Part shown: piece by piece, positions 54,005 through 63,391 of the stretch | Numbering within the stretch: position 1 is the stretch's first letter | Layout of the letters: every line of letters begins with the position of its first letter | Origin: Algoriphagus aquimarinus | Lineage (GTDB): Bacteria; Bacteroidota; Bacteroidia; Cytophagales; Cyclobacteriaceae | DNA: 64,000 bases | Direction of reading: 5' to 3' | Assembly: GCF_900112005.1 (NCBI RefSeq) | Contig: NZ_FOKK01000013.1 | Span: 58,111-122,110 of the forward strand | The notes under the pieces: generated by a model | What the model was told of the DNA's origin: nothing | The model's database searches: none | The model's input: the letters and a program-made list of their open reading frames with translations, nothing else | Position numbers and translations under genes: made by a program

Positions 54005-54922
54005 ATGCAAGTCAACCTTTTTATCCCTACGCTGAATGCAGGAAAAATCTGGAAGGAAGTTTTGGATGGCGTTGCTATGCAAAATTACCCTATCTCTCGA
54101 TTGATCGTAATTGACTCGGGCTCGACGGATGGTACTTTGGATTTGCTCAATGAAGAAACATGCGATCTGATCCAGATCGACAAGAAGGATTTTGACCATG
54201 GCGGAACGAGGCAGATGGCTGTGGAGACATTTCCAGATGCTGATATATTTATTTTTCTTACCCAAGATGCAATCCTTGCTGAGCCTGATGCGATAGCAGT
54301 GATGGTTAAAGCTTTGGAAGAAAACCCTGGCCTTGGAATGGCTTATGGTCGTCAGCTTCCCCATAAAAATGCGAAGCTATTAGAAACCCATGCAAGACTG
54401 TTTAATTATCCAGCAGAGTCAAAGGTAAAGGGCATGGAAGACGCTGATCGATACGGAATTAGAACAATTTCCTGCTCCAACTCTTTCGCAGGCTATAGAA
54501 AAACAGCATTTTTCAGGGTCAACGGCTTTCCAACTGGCTCTATATTAGGAGAAGATGTACTAATTGCTGGCAAAATGTTATTGGATGGATGGAAGTTGGC
54601 ATACCTTTCGCATTCTAAAATATACCATTCACATAATTATTCAGCCACTGAAGAATTCAAGCGATATTTTGACATCGGAGTGTTCCACGTCAATAATCAA
54701 TGGATCTTCGAAAAATTTGGCAGAGCAGAAAGTGAAGGATTCAAATATCTTAAATCTGAACTCACCTATACACTAAAGAACAACCCATTTTTACTTCCAA
54801 AGTCGATGATCGCAACTTTGAGTAAATGGCTTGGCTATAAATTGGGACTTCATTATCAATCACTCCCAGCTGGACTTCGTAAGTCATTTTCTATGACAAA
54901 AGCATACTGGAGTCGATTCTGA
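54005..54922 (+). CDS. Family 2 glycosyltransferase (rhamnosyltransferase-like)
   Basis: The 305-residue protein opens NLFIPTLNAGKIWKEVLDGVAMQNYPISRLIVIDSGSTDGTLDLLNEE, with TQDAIL as the DXD-like site. This TQDA form and the DHGGTRQMAVE segment are typical of rhamnosyltransferases such as RfbF/WbbL, so rhamnose is a reasonable guess for the donor, no more. It follows the beta-helix gene by 10 bases, and a 170-base gap comes after. Confidence 0.87.
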   Translation: MQVNLFIPTLNAGKIWKEVLDGVAMQNYPISRLIVIDSGSTDGTLDLLNEETCDLIQIDKKDFDHGGTRQMAVETFPDADIFIFLTQDAILAEPDAIAVMVKALEENPGLGMAYGRQLPHKNAKLLETHARLFNYPAESKVKGMEDADRYGIRTISCSNSFAGYRKTAFFRVNGFPTGSILGEDVLIAGKMLLDGWKLAYLSHSKIYHSHNYSATEEFKRYFDIGVFHVNNQWIFEKFGRAESEGFKYLKSELTYTLKNNPFLLPKSMIATLSKWLGYKLGLHYQSLPAGLRKSFSMTKAYWSRF

Positions 54923-55092
54923 TCAATTAACCCATTAGGTAATTACCCTCTCAATGTGTGGATAGCTTCCACATAATTAATGTTAACAACTTATTAGGAA
55001 CCGCCCTATCTAACCAAATAGGCGTGTTTTTGCTTGGCATCCGTATTGGATATAACCTAGCACCACAATGTTTGACTTAAAATACTAAACCA

Positions 55093-55812
55093 ATGATACG
55101 TAATTCATCCCATCAACAAGAGATTGTTTTTAAAGGCTACCAGTCGGGTCGTATTATTCCTGACCTGTTTTCACTAACCAATATTTCACGAAGCTCTGTT
55201 TCACAGACTGTGAATGAAGGTATAGAGATCACAACCAGATTCGTTAAAAGATCATTTGATATACTATTCTCATCCTTTGCGATCCTTTCTGGTTTACCAG
55301 TGTTTCTGACTTTAATGTTGATCACAAAGCTCACATCTAAAGGACCAATATTTTACAAGCAAGAAAGAATTGGTAGAAACGGACAGCCGTTCTACATACT
55401 GAAATATAGAAGTATGATCGTAGATTCTGAGGTGAACGGCCCACAATTGACGAAGGATAATGATCCTAGGGTAACTAAATGGGGTAATTTCATGAGAAAA
55501 ACTCACCTAGACGAGATTCCACAGTTTTTCAATGTGCTTATGGGTGACATGTCAGTAGTAGGTCCTAGACCAGAACGAGCTCATTTTATCCAACAGATTG
55601 TAGCTAGACAACCACAGTATGTTCAGTTGCTAGCACTACGTCCAGGAATTACTTCTATTGGACAGGTTGATTATGGCTATGCAGAGACGGTTGAGGAAAT
55701 GTGTCAGAGAGTAATTTTGGATTTGAAATACTTAACTCAGGTTAATCTATTAACTGATCTGAATATTATAGCTCAAACTGTACTAACTATGATTTACAAA
55801 AAAGGAAAATAA
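55093..55812 (+). CDS. Priming sugar transferase (WcaJ/RfbP C-terminal type)
   Basis: The 239-residue protein has an N-terminal leader of about 45 residues, one membrane segment (DILFSSFAILSGLPVFLTLML) and the Bac_transf domain. Motifs include KGPIFYKQERIGRNGQPFYILKYRSM and LDEIPQFFNVLMGDMSVVGPRPE. It transfers a sugar phosphate to undecaprenyl phosphate, starting the repeat unit. A short hairpin-like IR (CGCCCTAT with ATAGGCG) lies in the leader near 55006. Position at the end of the cluster and its own terminator suggest separate expression. Confidence 0.93.
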   Translation: MIRNSSHQQEIVFKGYQSGRIIPDLFSLTNISRSSVSQTVNEGIEITTRFVKRSFDILFSSFAILSGLPVFLTLMLITKLTSKGPIFYKQERIGRNGQPFYILKYRSMIVDSEVNGPQLTKDNDPRVTKWGNFMRKTHLDEIPQFFNVLMGDMSVVGPRPERAHFIQQIVARQPQYVQLLALRPGITSIGQVDYGYAETVEEMCQRVILDLKYLTQVNLLTDLNIIAQTVLTMIYKKGK

Positions 55813-55845
55813 GTCATCCCTTGACTTGAAAATATCATTGATAGG

Positions 55846-55878
55846 AAACGTCAGGCATTTAGTCTGACGTTTTTTTTG
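55846..55878 (+). terminator. Terminator after the priming transferase gene
   Basis: AAACGTCAG (55846-55854) pairs with CTGACGTTT (55864-55872), followed by a T tract. Confidence 0.85.
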
Positions 55879-55976
55879 TTATAAAACTATTTTGCAGGTC
55901 ATGTAAAAATGAAGCATCTTATGGAAAGAGGATTATATTTTAGAATTATATGTATCCTAGAAGAAACCGAAAAACC

Positions 55977-56375
55977 ATGAAAAAGGCATTGTTAGAAGAT
56001 CTTGCTTTACTGATTTTAAGAGCAGGCTCAGGTGCGATGATATTAACCCACGGCTACCCGAAACTAATGAGACTGATTGGTGATGAGCCAATTAAGTTCA
56101 TGGATTTATTAGGAATAGGATCTACAGCCTCATTAGCTCTTGCCACTTTCGCAGAGTTCTTCTGTGGCACCCTGCTTATCCTTGGCTTCAAAACTAGACT
56201 AGCAACCATCCCCTTGATGATAACTATGCTGACAGCTGCTTTTGTAGCTCATGGGGCAGATCCATTTGGGCGGAAAGAGCTTCCATTGCTTTATTTCATT
56301 GTCTTCTTATTTATTATGATTTTCGGAGCAGGCAAATTCTCTTTGGATGCATTAGGGAAAAAGAGCCTACTTTAG
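55977..56375 (+). CDS. DoxX family membrane protein
   Basis: ATG 55977 (MKKALLEDLALLILRAGSG) gives 132 residues; nine upstream codons are open but not family-like. Four helices and the phrases ILRAGSGAMILTHGYPKLMRL and FAEFFCGTLLILGFKTRLATIPLMITML match DoxX. Members are linked to thiosulfate oxidation or redox stress, but most have no proven role. No partner gene is near. Confidence 0.85.
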   Translation: MKKALLEDLALLILRAGSGAMILTHGYPKLMRLIGDEPIKFMDLLGIGSTASLALATFAEFFCGTLLILGFKTRLATIPLMITMLTAAFVAHGADPFGRKELPLLYFIVFLFIMIFGAGKFSLDALGKKSLL

Positions 56376-56395
56376 CCAGCATCTCCTAAAAGTAA

Positions 56396-58513
56396 TCAAT
56401 CAGGAAGCGCAAAAGCCACATACGCATCTCCGCTTTTTGTTCCTTTGCCACCACCACAGGCAATCACAAGAAATTGCTTACCACCTATTTCATAGACAGC
56501 TGGAGTGGCATGACCCGAAGCTGGAAGTTTGGCTTCCCAGAGAATCACGCCAGTTTCCTTGTCGAAAGCACGGATCTTCGAATCCTTAGTTGCTGCAATA
56601 AATAAAACTCCACCAGCTGTTACGACTGGGCCACCGTAGTTTTCTGTTCCTGTTGGTGCAAAACCCTGCGCACTGAGCGAATCGATCTCTCCCAAGGTCA
56701 CTTGCCACTTTTTCTTTCCCGTGTTCATATCAATGGCGGTAAGCAGTCCCCAAGGCGGATTAGATCCATACAAACCTTCTTTGGTCACCAATTTCTTATA
56801 CCCATCCATGTAGTAGCGTGGGAAAAGCTGTGAAGCAGTTCCTTCCATCTCTTGCTTATCTCCTACAGCAGGTGCTTTGTCTAGCAAATAGTCCAAAATG
56901 ACTTTTCGGTTTTCATTTGAAATATGATCAAAAGCAGGCATGGCACCTCTTCCTTTGCGAAGCAAAAGATCCAGTGAATCATAGGTGAACTTCTCTTTTA
57001 TATCCAATAAACTCGGAATTGTAGGCTGATTACCTTTTCGATCCAAGCCATGACAATTGCCACAGTAATTCGTGTAAGCTGACTTGCCTACATTTTCAAA
57101 ATCAGCATTTGGAGTCATCCCTATTATCCAAGGGATTTGGTTGGCATTCACATAGAACGTCTGGGTTTCCGGGTCAAAAGAAGCTCCGCCCCATTCTCCT
57201 CCGCCGTCCATTCCAGGGAAAAGAACGATAGGTTTTTCGGGATGAGGGGGCGCCCAAGTATCTCCATAGATCGCTCCTTTGAGTTGATTTCGGATATCAG
57301 CCTCCCATTCTGGACGTAGATTCAGAATGCTATTTTCATCAAAAACCATATTCATAAATGGTTCTGGGAAAGTTGGAATTGGCTGCGTAGCTGAAGAGTA
57401 TTCTCCTGGCATCAGAGATTGAGTTACCGGGGTTTCTACAATCGGCCAAACAGGCTCGCCAGTCTCCCGATCAAAAACATAAGTCATTCCTTGCTTGGAA
57501 ATCTGAGCGACTGCATCGATCCATTTTCCATCTTTTTGGATTCGAATCAGATTTGGATTTGCAGGAAAATCCCGATCCCACACATCATGATGCACCGCTT
57601 GAAAATGCCAGATTCGCTTCCCTGTTTTGGCGTCCAACGCGATCAACGAATTCGCATAGAGATTGTCTCCTTTGCGATAGCCACCCCAAAAATCATAAGT
57701 AGCTGATCCTGTAGGCACAAAGACAATTCCTCGCTGCTGATCGACAGTCATCCCAGCCCAATTATTTGCTCCACCGATCTGTTTGATATTCTCGGCATCC
57801 CAGGTTTCATAGCCAGGTTCTCCTTCCTGAGGAATCGTGTGAAAAATCCATTCTCGCTTTCCTGTTCTAATATTATAAGCACGTATATGCCCAGGTGCCG
57901 CATCCAGACCTTCGGAAAGGCGCATCCCAATAATCAGCAAATCTCCATAAACCACTCCAGGAGCATTGGCCACAATCAAAAAATCCTCACGTTCCGAATC
58001 CAAGCCTTTTCTCAAGTCAACTTTTCCCTTATCTCCAAAACTAGGGATTGGCTTACCAGTCCTAGCATCTATAGCCATCAGCCAATTACCCGCTCCAAAA
58101 AGAATGCGCTTATCATCACCACTCTCCCAATAGCTTACTCCTCGATTTGTCCCTGCCCAGGAATTTTCGCCTCCGAGTACCTGAAATGGATCAAAGCGCC
58201 AGACTTCCTCCCCAGTCTCAGCATTCAGCGCAAACACATTCAATTTTGGAGTGGATGCGTAAAGCAAGCCATTCACAACGATTGGTTGACATTGAATCTG
58301 CGAACTGGCTGTAGCGTCGCCAGTATTATATGTCCAAGCTACTTCGAGTTGGGAAACATTTTCTGTGGTGATTTGGATCAAAGAAGAATACCGCGAACCG
58401 TCTTCTGGGCCTCCATAGTGGGACCAATCGGTATAATCAATTTCTGTAGTTTTTGATTGGCAGGCTGAAAAAAGTAAAACGGAGCCGAGTGCTACTTTGA
58501 TAAGGGCTTTCAT
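56396..58513 (-). CDS. PQQ-dependent dehydrogenase with cytochrome c motif, lipoprotein
   Basis: I start at ATG 58513 (MKALIKVALGSVLLFSACQS), a lipoprotein signal with Cys18; a frame 37 codons longer exists. The 705-residue protein has repeated WxxDxxTG-type propeller blades (NAETGEEVWRFD, DARTGKPIPSFG, DAKTGKRIWHF), as in PQQ alcohol and glucose dehydrogenases. A heme c motif lies at Cys484-Gly-Asn-Cys487-His488. Electrons would pass through this heme to the membrane. Its substrate, probably a sugar or alcohol, is unknown, and no pqq biosynthesis genes are here. Confidence 0.9.
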   Translation of the reverse strand: MKALIKVALGSVLLFSACQSKTTEIDYTDWSHYGGPEDGSRYSSLIQITTENVSQLEVAWTYNTGDATASSQIQCQPIVVNGLLYASTPKLNVFALNAETGEEVWRFDPFQVLGGENSWAGTNRGVSYWESGDDKRILFGAGNWLMAIDARTGKPIPSFGDKGKVDLRKGLDSEREDFLIVANAPGVVYGDLLIIGMRLSEGLDAAPGHIRAYNIRTGKREWIFHTIPQEGEPGYETWDAENIKQIGGANNWAGMTVDQQRGIVFVPTGSATYDFWGGYRKGDNLYANSLIALDAKTGKRIWHFQAVHHDVWDRDFPANPNLIRIQKDGKWIDAVAQISKQGMTYVFDRETGEPVWPIVETPVTQSLMPGEYSSATQPIPTFPEPFMNMVFDENSILNLRPEWEADIRNQLKGAIYGDTWAPPHPEKPIVLFPGMDGGGEWGGASFDPETQTFYVNANQIPWIIGMTPNADFENVGKSAYTNYCGNCHGLDRKGNQPTIPSLLDIKEKFTYDSLDLLLRKGRGAMPAFDHISNENRKVILDYLLDKAPAVGDKQEMEGTASQLFPRYYMDGYKKLVTKEGLYGSNPPWGLLTAIDMNTGKKKWQVTLGEIDSLSAQGFAPTGTENYGGPVVTAGGVLFIAATKDSKIRAFDKETGVILWEAKLPASGHATPAVYEIGGKQFLVIACGGGKGTKSGDAYVAFALPD

Positions 58514-58716
58514 AAAATAGGCTGAGATGGATTTGAAAGCAAAATATCGGGAATTAACTGCTAAGATCACAGGCAGATATATCAAAGATCGAAGTCCAAA
58601 TTGGGTGGTTCCCCGTTTGTTCAAAAGGGGTTAAGGGGCTTTTCAATTGATAGGCATAATCCTCAGCCGTTAAAATTAACTATTAGAGGAAACAACAAAT
58701 CACATTAGACCAATTG

Positions 58717-59007
58717 TTACTCTTGCCCCTCCTTTTGAATTCTTTTACCTAACCAACCCAACACGAAAAAGCTTAACAAGAAGCCGATTGCAGGAATGGA
58801 TAAAATGAGCATTTGCCAAAAGAATGGGCTTTGAAATTCGCCGAAAGCAGATTGAATCTCCCTATCCCATTCTTGAAAAATCCCAAGTGAAGCGAGGTAC
58901 GCTATATAGATAAATATTGCCACCATGACTACTGAGAAAATCATTCCCAGACGTATGAATACCTTGGCAATTTGAAAGCTTGGATCGAATGAAATAGAAT
59001 TGCTCAT
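58717..59007 (-). CDS. Small two-helix membrane protein
   Basis: The 96-residue protein has helices at about 19-41 (LGMIFSVVMVAIFIYIAYLASLG) and 62-83, with a charged tail (GKRIQKEGQE). It is close to neither neighbour and has no recognised domain. The 91-base gap to the PQQ gene contains a C/G-rich run. Confidence 0.65.
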   Translation of the reverse strand: MSNSISFDPSFQIAKVFIRLGMIFSVVMVAIFIYIAYLASLGIFQEWDREIQSAFGEFQSPFFWQMLILSIPAIGFLLSFFVLGWLGKRIQKEGQE

Positions 59008-59165
59008 AAGTGAAAAGTTTTAATAAAAATGGTACTCAAATTCTTGTTAACCAATTATTTAACGTTAAATACTTTCAAAAGTATAATCACATTTGCCTTT
59101 TCATCTGTTATAATTCAATTAAAATTAATTTTTGACAAGTTAGTTATCTTACATAAGTTTAGTAG

Positions 59166-60353
59166 ATGAGAAGTATTTCACTGATAAATTGCTCCATTCT
59201 AATTTTGGTTGGTTTCTTCGGTTGTGGAGAGAAAAAACCTGAAACTGGTCTAAGCGAAGAGATTGTTGAAATTGATCTATCAGAGGCGAGAGAAGCTAAG
59301 CTTTCCGAATTTTTTCAAACTGTGAGCTATACTTTATTGGACTACACGGACGAGTTACCTATTGTGAATGGGTATAAAATGGTGGTTACCAAGGATGAAA
59401 TCTTTGTGGAAAGCCGGGAAACTGCCAAGGTATTCGTCCTTGATAAGTCTGGTCAATTGAAAAATGTGATCGGACAACTTGGTGATGGGCCTGGAGAAAT
59501 CCGCTTAATAGATGGTCTTTTTGTGAATGGTGACACGGTTCGAATCGACTCTGAATATGGTAATAAGTATGTTTTATTTTCGAAAGACGGGAAATTTATC
59601 AAGGAAGATAAACTCTCTTATAGAGCTTCGGCAATTTATGAGACGGATTTTAGTTTGTATTATTTCCAGCATGGGGAAGGTCCATATCAATGGACTTATA
59701 TCAGAGAAGATAAAAGTGGTGACAAGCCTGGAAAAACAGAAAAAGGCTATTTGCCATTGGGGAAAGGATTTGAAGAATTCAATTCTTTTGCAGGTCCAAT
59801 TGGATTTCTGAAAGACCCACAGACAGGGCAGATTTTCTATACAGAGCCAAATGATTATGTGGTGCAGAATTTTGATTCGGATGGTTATTTCAAGAGGACA
59901 ATTCGCTTTGACTTTGGCAAGTATAACTGGCCTATGCAAATGAGATTGGAATTAGCAGGTAAAGGGCGAGAGCGAAATGATTATCTAAAAGAAAATCCTG
60001 TTGTGTCTGGGTTGTATGACTTTTTCCCTTTTCAGGATCTTTTCTTTATTTCAGCAGGTACTTATGGGAAGACTTACTGGATCTTTGCGGATAAAAAATT
60101 CACTTCTATTGATATAATCCAGGATTGGGAAAATGATCTGGATGGAATGAAACTGCGACAGCTCTCTTGGACAAAATCTGAAGACGAGATCATCTACAGC
60201 CTCGACTCAAAGGCTTTCTTTAATGATTACAAGGAAGCATTTAATGGGATGTCTGTGGAATCACAACCAGGAGATATTCATGAATTCTTTGAGAAAAATA
60301 GGCAAAAGCTTCAAGAGGAAAAAATTGTGCTGGTGTCTTATAAATTGAAATAA
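59166..60353 (+). CDS. 6-bladed beta-propeller lipoprotein
   Basis: The 395-residue protein has a lipoprotein signal with Cys20 (LVGFFGCGEKK). YKMVVTKDEIFVESRETAKVFVLDKSGQLKNVIGQLGDGPGEI is the first NHL-like blade, typical of the 6-bladed beta-propeller family found widely in Bacteroidetes, where it often sits near SusD or peptide systems. None is next to it here. Possible binding or sensing role at the outer membrane is unproven. Confidence 0.85.
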   Translation: MRSISLINCSILILVGFFGCGEKKPETGLSEEIVEIDLSEAREAKLSEFFQTVSYTLLDYTDELPIVNGYKMVVTKDEIFVESRETAKVFVLDKSGQLKNVIGQLGDGPGEIRLIDGLFVNGDTVRIDSEYGNKYVLFSKDGKFIKEDKLSYRASAIYETDFSLYYFQHGEGPYQWTYIREDKSGDKPGKTEKGYLPLGKGFEEFNSFAGPIGFLKDPQTGQIFYTEPNDYVVQNFDSDGYFKRTIRFDFGKYNWPMQMRLELAGKGRERNDYLKENPVVSGLYDFFPFQDLFFISAGTYGKTYWIFADKKFTSIDIIQDWENDLDGMKLRQLSWTKSEDEIIYSLDSKAFFNDYKEAFNGMSVESQPGDIHEFFEKNRQKLQEEKIVLVSYKLK

Positions 60354-60481
60354 GTAGAGAATTGAAATCTATTGTCTTTTCAAATGAAAGTCCAGCTTCA
60401 GGAAAAGCAGGACAACAGGAGACATCATTGTCAGAGTTGGTAAAATTCTACCTTTCATTTGTTATCTCTTTGACCTAATGC

Positions 60482-60514
60482 AAAAAAAAGGAACTCATTG
60501 CTGAGTTCCTTTTT
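60482..60514. terminator. Bidirectional terminator between the propeller gene and rplS
   Basis: AAAAAGGAACTCA (60485-60497) and TGAGTTCCTTTTT (60502-60514) form a perfect 13-bp stem with a 4-base loop, serving both converging genes. Confidence 0.9.
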
Positions 60515-60534
60515 GATTTCAATCGTGTGAAATC

Positions 60535-60900
60535 TTACTTTCTCACTCTGATTTTTTCCTTGATACGTGCAGCTTTACCCTGACGTCCTCTTAGGTAGAA
60601 TAGACGAGCTCTTCTTACTTTACCTTGTCTCAATAGATCGATTTGCTCGATTGCAGGAGAGATGATAGGGAAGATTCTTTCTACACCGATACCATTAGAT
60701 ATTTTTCTTACAGTGAAAGTCTCACCATTAGAGTTAGGGTTTCTACGCTGGATCACAGTTCCTTGGAACTGCTGGATACGCTCCTTGCTACCTTCTTTGA
60801 TACGTACGTGTACGTTGATGGTATCGCCAGCTTTGAATGAAGGGAATTTAGCTCTAACCTCGCTGTATTCCGCCTCTACTATTTTCATTAAATCGCTCAT
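60535..60900 (-). CDS. rplS: Ribosomal protein L19
   Basis: The 121-residue large-subunit protein is usual in length. [36 protein letters not shown] and [33 protein letters not shown] are the family segments. It sits at the 30S/50S interface. It is the last gene of the rpsP-rimM-trmD-rplS operon, as in most bacteria, 49 bases after trmD. Confidence 0.98.
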   Translation of the reverse strand: MSDLMKIVEAEYSEVRAKFPSFKAGDTINVHVRIKEGSKERIQQFQGTVIQRRNPNSNGETFTVRKISNGIGVERIFPIISPAIEQIDLLRQGKVRRARLFYLRGRQGKAARIKEKIRVRK

Positions 60901-60949
60901 AGCTTTATGTTTTTTTGCTTTCGCTGTTTGCCAACGCGTGGCTTATTAA

Positions 60950-61666
60950 TTATTTCTTATACGATTCTGCATCGCTTATCCCAGTTCCGTTGTCGCTGAG
61001 CAAGTCAGGTCTTCTCTCTTGGGTTCGGCGAACCGATGCTTCAAATCTCCATTCGTTTATCTTGGCTTCATGTCCTGATAGCAATACTTCCGGCACTTTC
61101 ATCCCATCATAATCGGCGGGGCGAGTGTACACTGGTGGTGCTAGTAGTCCATCCTGGAAAGAGTCTGTCAAAGCTGAGGTCTCATCATTCAATACTCCCG
61201 GTATCAGGCGAATCAATGCGTCAGCCACTACAGCTGCTGCCAATTCTCCACCGGAAAGCACATAATCACCAATGCTTATTTCTTTGGTGATGAATCGCTC
61301 TCTTACTCGCTCGTCCACACCTTTGTAATGACCACAAAGGATCAGCAGGTTTTGACTGAGCGAAAGCGCATTTGCCATGGGTTGGTCGAATCTAGTTCCA
61401 TCAGGTGTCATGTAGATGATTTCATCATACGTGCGTTCCTTCTGAAGTGCTTCTATACATCGAGCGATAGGCTCAATGGACATTACCATCCCGGCTCCCC
61501 CTCCAAAAGCGTAGTCATCGACCTGCTTCTGCTTGCTAGTTGAATAATCCCGTAGATTAATCACGCGAATACTGGCTAGTCCTTTGTCCTCCGCTCTTTT
61601 CAGAATGGAGTGTGCAAATGGGCCTTCCAATAATCCCGGTACTACAGTGATAATATCAATGTGCAT
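60950..61666 (-). CDS. trmD: tRNA (guanine-N1)-methyltransferase
   Basis: The 238-residue SPOUT enzyme methylates G37 of tRNAs reading CNN codons, using SAM, and so prevents +1 frameshifting. [22 protein letters not shown] is the N-terminus, and the trefoil-knot SAM site shows [23 protein letters not shown], preceded by ISIGDYV. It follows rimM by 3 bases. Confidence 0.97.
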   Translation of the reverse strand: MHIDIITVVPGLLEGPFAHSILKRAEDKGLASIRVINLRDYSTSKQKQVDDYAFGGGAGMVMSIEPIARCIEALQKERTYDEIIYMTPDGTRFDQPMANALSLSQNLLILCGHYKGVDERVRERFITKEISIGDYVLSGGELAAAVVADALIRLIPGVLNDETSALTDSFQDGLLAPPVYTRPADYDGMKVPEVLLSGHEAKINEWRFEASVRRTQERRPDLLSDNGTGISDAESYKK

Positions 61667-61669
61667 GGG

Positions 61670-62200
61670 TTAGTCTTCCAGATAAATTTCAAGTAAACCT
61701 TCGGGTAATTGGCAGTAAACTTTTTTAGCTGCCTTGTCCACCTTCTGGATAATTCCGTCCTGAATTGGTATCAGTACTTCTTTTTCCTTGTGTGTTACTC
61801 CGAGGAGATTCTGTGTCTCCAGATCATAAACGATCTGAATAGGTCCGATCAGGCCCTTAGTCTCATCAAAGACTTCGAATCCGATCAACTCATGGAAGAA
61901 ATACTGATCATCTTTCAGTTCAGGCAGTGCTGTCAAAGGAAGATAAACTCCCAATCCAACCAAATCTTCTACCTGATCCAACGAGTTCAAATCCTCAAAC
62001 TTCGCCAATGCTTTATTTCCAGGTTGGAGTACAAAGTGCTCCAGGAAAAACGGCACCAGCCGGGATCTTTGCTCTAAGAATATATGCTCAAGCGTCTCAT
62101 AATCCTCAGGATAATCGACATCAAGCATTATCATTACTTCTCCACGAAGTCCATGAACTTTAGACACGTAGCCTAATTGAAAGCTTTGGTCTTTATTCAT
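61670..62200 (-). CDS. rimM: Ribosome maturation factor RimM
   Basis: The 176-residue protein has the N-terminal RimM domain (QLGYVSKVHGLRGEVMIMLDVDYPEDY) and the C-terminal PRC barrel (DQYFFHELIGFEVFDETKGLIGPI). It assists 30S head assembly around S19. The gene lies 11 bases after rpsP and 3 before trmD. Confidence 0.95.
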   Translation of the reverse strand: MNKDQSFQLGYVSKVHGLRGEVMIMLDVDYPEDYETLEHIFLEQRSRLVPFFLEHFVLQPGNKALAKFEDLNSLDQVEDLVGLGVYLPLTALPELKDDQYFFHELIGFEVFDETKGLIGPIQIVYDLETQNLLGVTHKEKEVLIPIQDGIIQKVDKAAKKVYCQLPEGLLEIYLED

Positions 62201-62211
62201 GGGGATTTATA

Positions 62212-62913
62212 TTAAGCTTTTGCTTCGTCTTCGCCAGCTTCAGGAGCTTTCTCTTCAGCAGCAGGAGCTTTAGCTTCTGGAGCTTCTTCAACTGCAGGAG
62301 CCTCAGCAGCAGGAGTTTCTTCAACTACAGGAGTTTCAGCAACAACTTCTTCTACAGGTGCTTCAGCAACTGGAGCTTCTTCTTCAGCAACAACTTCCTC
62401 TACTACAGGAGCAGGATTGTTAGCAGCTTCAGCAGCAGCTAGAAGAGCTTTTTGCTCATCTTCTCTTGCTTTGATAACGTCAAGTCTAGCTTGGTTCTTA
62501 GCAGTTTCAGCATCAAATGCTTTCTTACGTACATCCGCTTTAGCAGCAGTGATACCTTCAGCTTTACCAGCGATCTTAGTGTCTTTTTCAGTTGACCACG
62601 CTTCGAATTTAGCATCAGCTACTTCTTGTGTGATTGCACCTTTCAATACACCTATTTGAAGGTGTTTTTTCAGCATAACACCTCTGTAAGAAAGCATAGC
62701 TTTCACAGTGTCTGTTGGCTGAGCCCCGTTCAACAACCATTTAAGAGCGCGCTCATTGTTGATGTTGATAGAAGCAGGATTCGTGTTTGGATTGTAAGAT
62801 CCGATCTTTTCGATGAAGCGTCCATCACGTGGAGCTCTTGCATCAGCTACAACCACGTCGTAGATAGCCATTTTTCTTCTACCTCTTCGTGCTAATCTGA
62901 TTTTTACTGACAT
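62212..62913 (-). CDS. rpsP: Ribosomal protein S16 with long Ala/Glu/Val/Pro tail
   Basis: The first ~80 residues ([38 protein letters not shown]...) are S16. The remaining ~150 extend far beyond the usual 80-90. The extension starts with a charged helical stretch and ends in a low-complexity tail of VVEE, APVE and PAAEE repeats. Bacteroidetes S16 proteins often have tails, but this one is long. A -10 element and a leader hairpin lie upstream. It heads the operon. Confidence 0.95.
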   Translation of the reverse strand: MSVKIRLARRGRRKMAIYDVVVADARAPRDGRFIEKIGSYNPNTNPASININNERALKWLLNGAQPTDTVKAMLSYRGVMLKKHLQIGVLKGAITQEVADAKFEAWSTEKDTKIAGKAEGITAAKADVRKKAFDAETAKNQARLDVIKAREDEQKALLAAAEAANNPAPVVEEVVAEEEAPVAEAPVEEVVAETPVVEETPAAEAPAVEEAPEAKAPAAEEKAPEAGEDEAKA

Positions 62914-62937
62914 AAATTTTGTATGTATTTAGTGAGT

Positions 62938-62956
62938 GGATGGAACCCGTCCATCC
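62938..62956 (-). promoter_or_regulatory. Hairpin in the rpsP leader
   Basis: GGATGGA (62938-62944) pairs with TCCATCC (62950-62956) between the -10 element and the rpsP start codon. It might be an autoregulatory site of the operon. Confidence 0.4.
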
Positions 62957-62969
62957 TAATTTTGGAGTG

Positions 62970-62977
62970 CAAAGATA
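62970..62977 (-). promoter_or_regulatory. -10 element of the rpsP operon
   Basis: The minus strand reads TATCTTTG, a full TAnnTTTG match, 56 bases upstream of the rpsP ATG. The rest of 62978-63144 shows no gene. Confidence 0.45.
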
Positions 62978-63144
62978 GTGTAAATCCTTGTAAAGCCATA
63001 AGTTGACTAAAGAATATTTGCCTAAAAGGAGTGTTTTGGGTTATCTTGTCCGATAAATCTATATTATAGCCAGTTGCGCAGCAAATGACATGGTTCAATT
63101 TATATTTGCCTTCTGCAACATAACGAATATGAGTTTTCCAATCT

Positions 63145-63250
63145 GGCCCCCTAGTTCAATGCCCGCCCGGCCGAAGCTATTCGGACGGACCCGCCCGGCT
63201 GACGCTAGTCGGACAGGGATAGAACAAGCGTTTCTTAAACACTAGATGTA
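63145..63250 (+). pseudogene. tRNA-Arg-like copy broken by a hairpin repeat
   Basis: GGCCCCCTAGTTCAATG (63145-63161) repeats the first 17 bases of the intact tRNA-Arg at 63290 with one change. The match resumes at GGATAGAACAAGCGTTTC near 63217, after a 55-base GC-rich insert, and fades after about 63250, so the T arm and acceptor 3' half are lost. The anticodon stem is also degenerate. It cannot be a working tRNA. Confidence 0.8.
63162..63216 (+). repeat. Two-unit GC-rich hairpin element inside the tRNA-like copy
   Basis: It consists of two imperfect copies, each starting CCCGCCCGGCYGA and ending CGGAC. The first is at about 63162-63189 and the second at 63190-63216. Each can fold into a short hairpin. 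The same start, CCCGCCCGGCTGAAGCC, occurs at 63642, again right after a tRNA 5' end. Confidence 0.7.
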
Positions 63251-63289
63251 GATAGACCTTCAAATGGAAGGTTGTATATTAATGAATAT

Positions 63290-63361
63290 GGCCCCGTAGT
63301 TCAATGGATAGAACAAGCGTTTCCTAAACGCTAGATCTAAGTTCGATTCTTAGCGGGGCTA
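63290..63361 (+). tRNA. tRNA-Arg (anticodon CCU)
   Basis: A full cloverleaf can be drawn. Acceptor GGCCCCG pairs with CGGGGCT (one G-U pair), D stem GTTC/GAAC, anticodon stem AGCGT/ACGCT with loop TTCCTAA giving CCU, variable loop AGAT, T stem CTAAG/CTTAG with loop TTCGATT, and discriminator A. CCA is not encoded. It decodes AGG. A GIY-YIG nuclease gene begins 30 bases later. Confidence 0.95.
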
Positions 63362-63391
63362 CTATAATTTTTCAACTTTAACGTTCATTAT

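Noticed and set aside
59131..59161. TTTG-N19-TAAGTTTA promoter-like pair before the beta-propeller gene
   Set aside because: Spacing fits, but the -10 would end 4 bases before the ATG, putting the transcript start inside or after the start codon; the last base also departs from the consensus.
62904..63098. 64-codon minus-strand ORF upstream of rpsP
   Set aside because: It covers the rpsP promoter and leader hairpin and overlaps the rpsP start; the sequence has no protein-like pattern.
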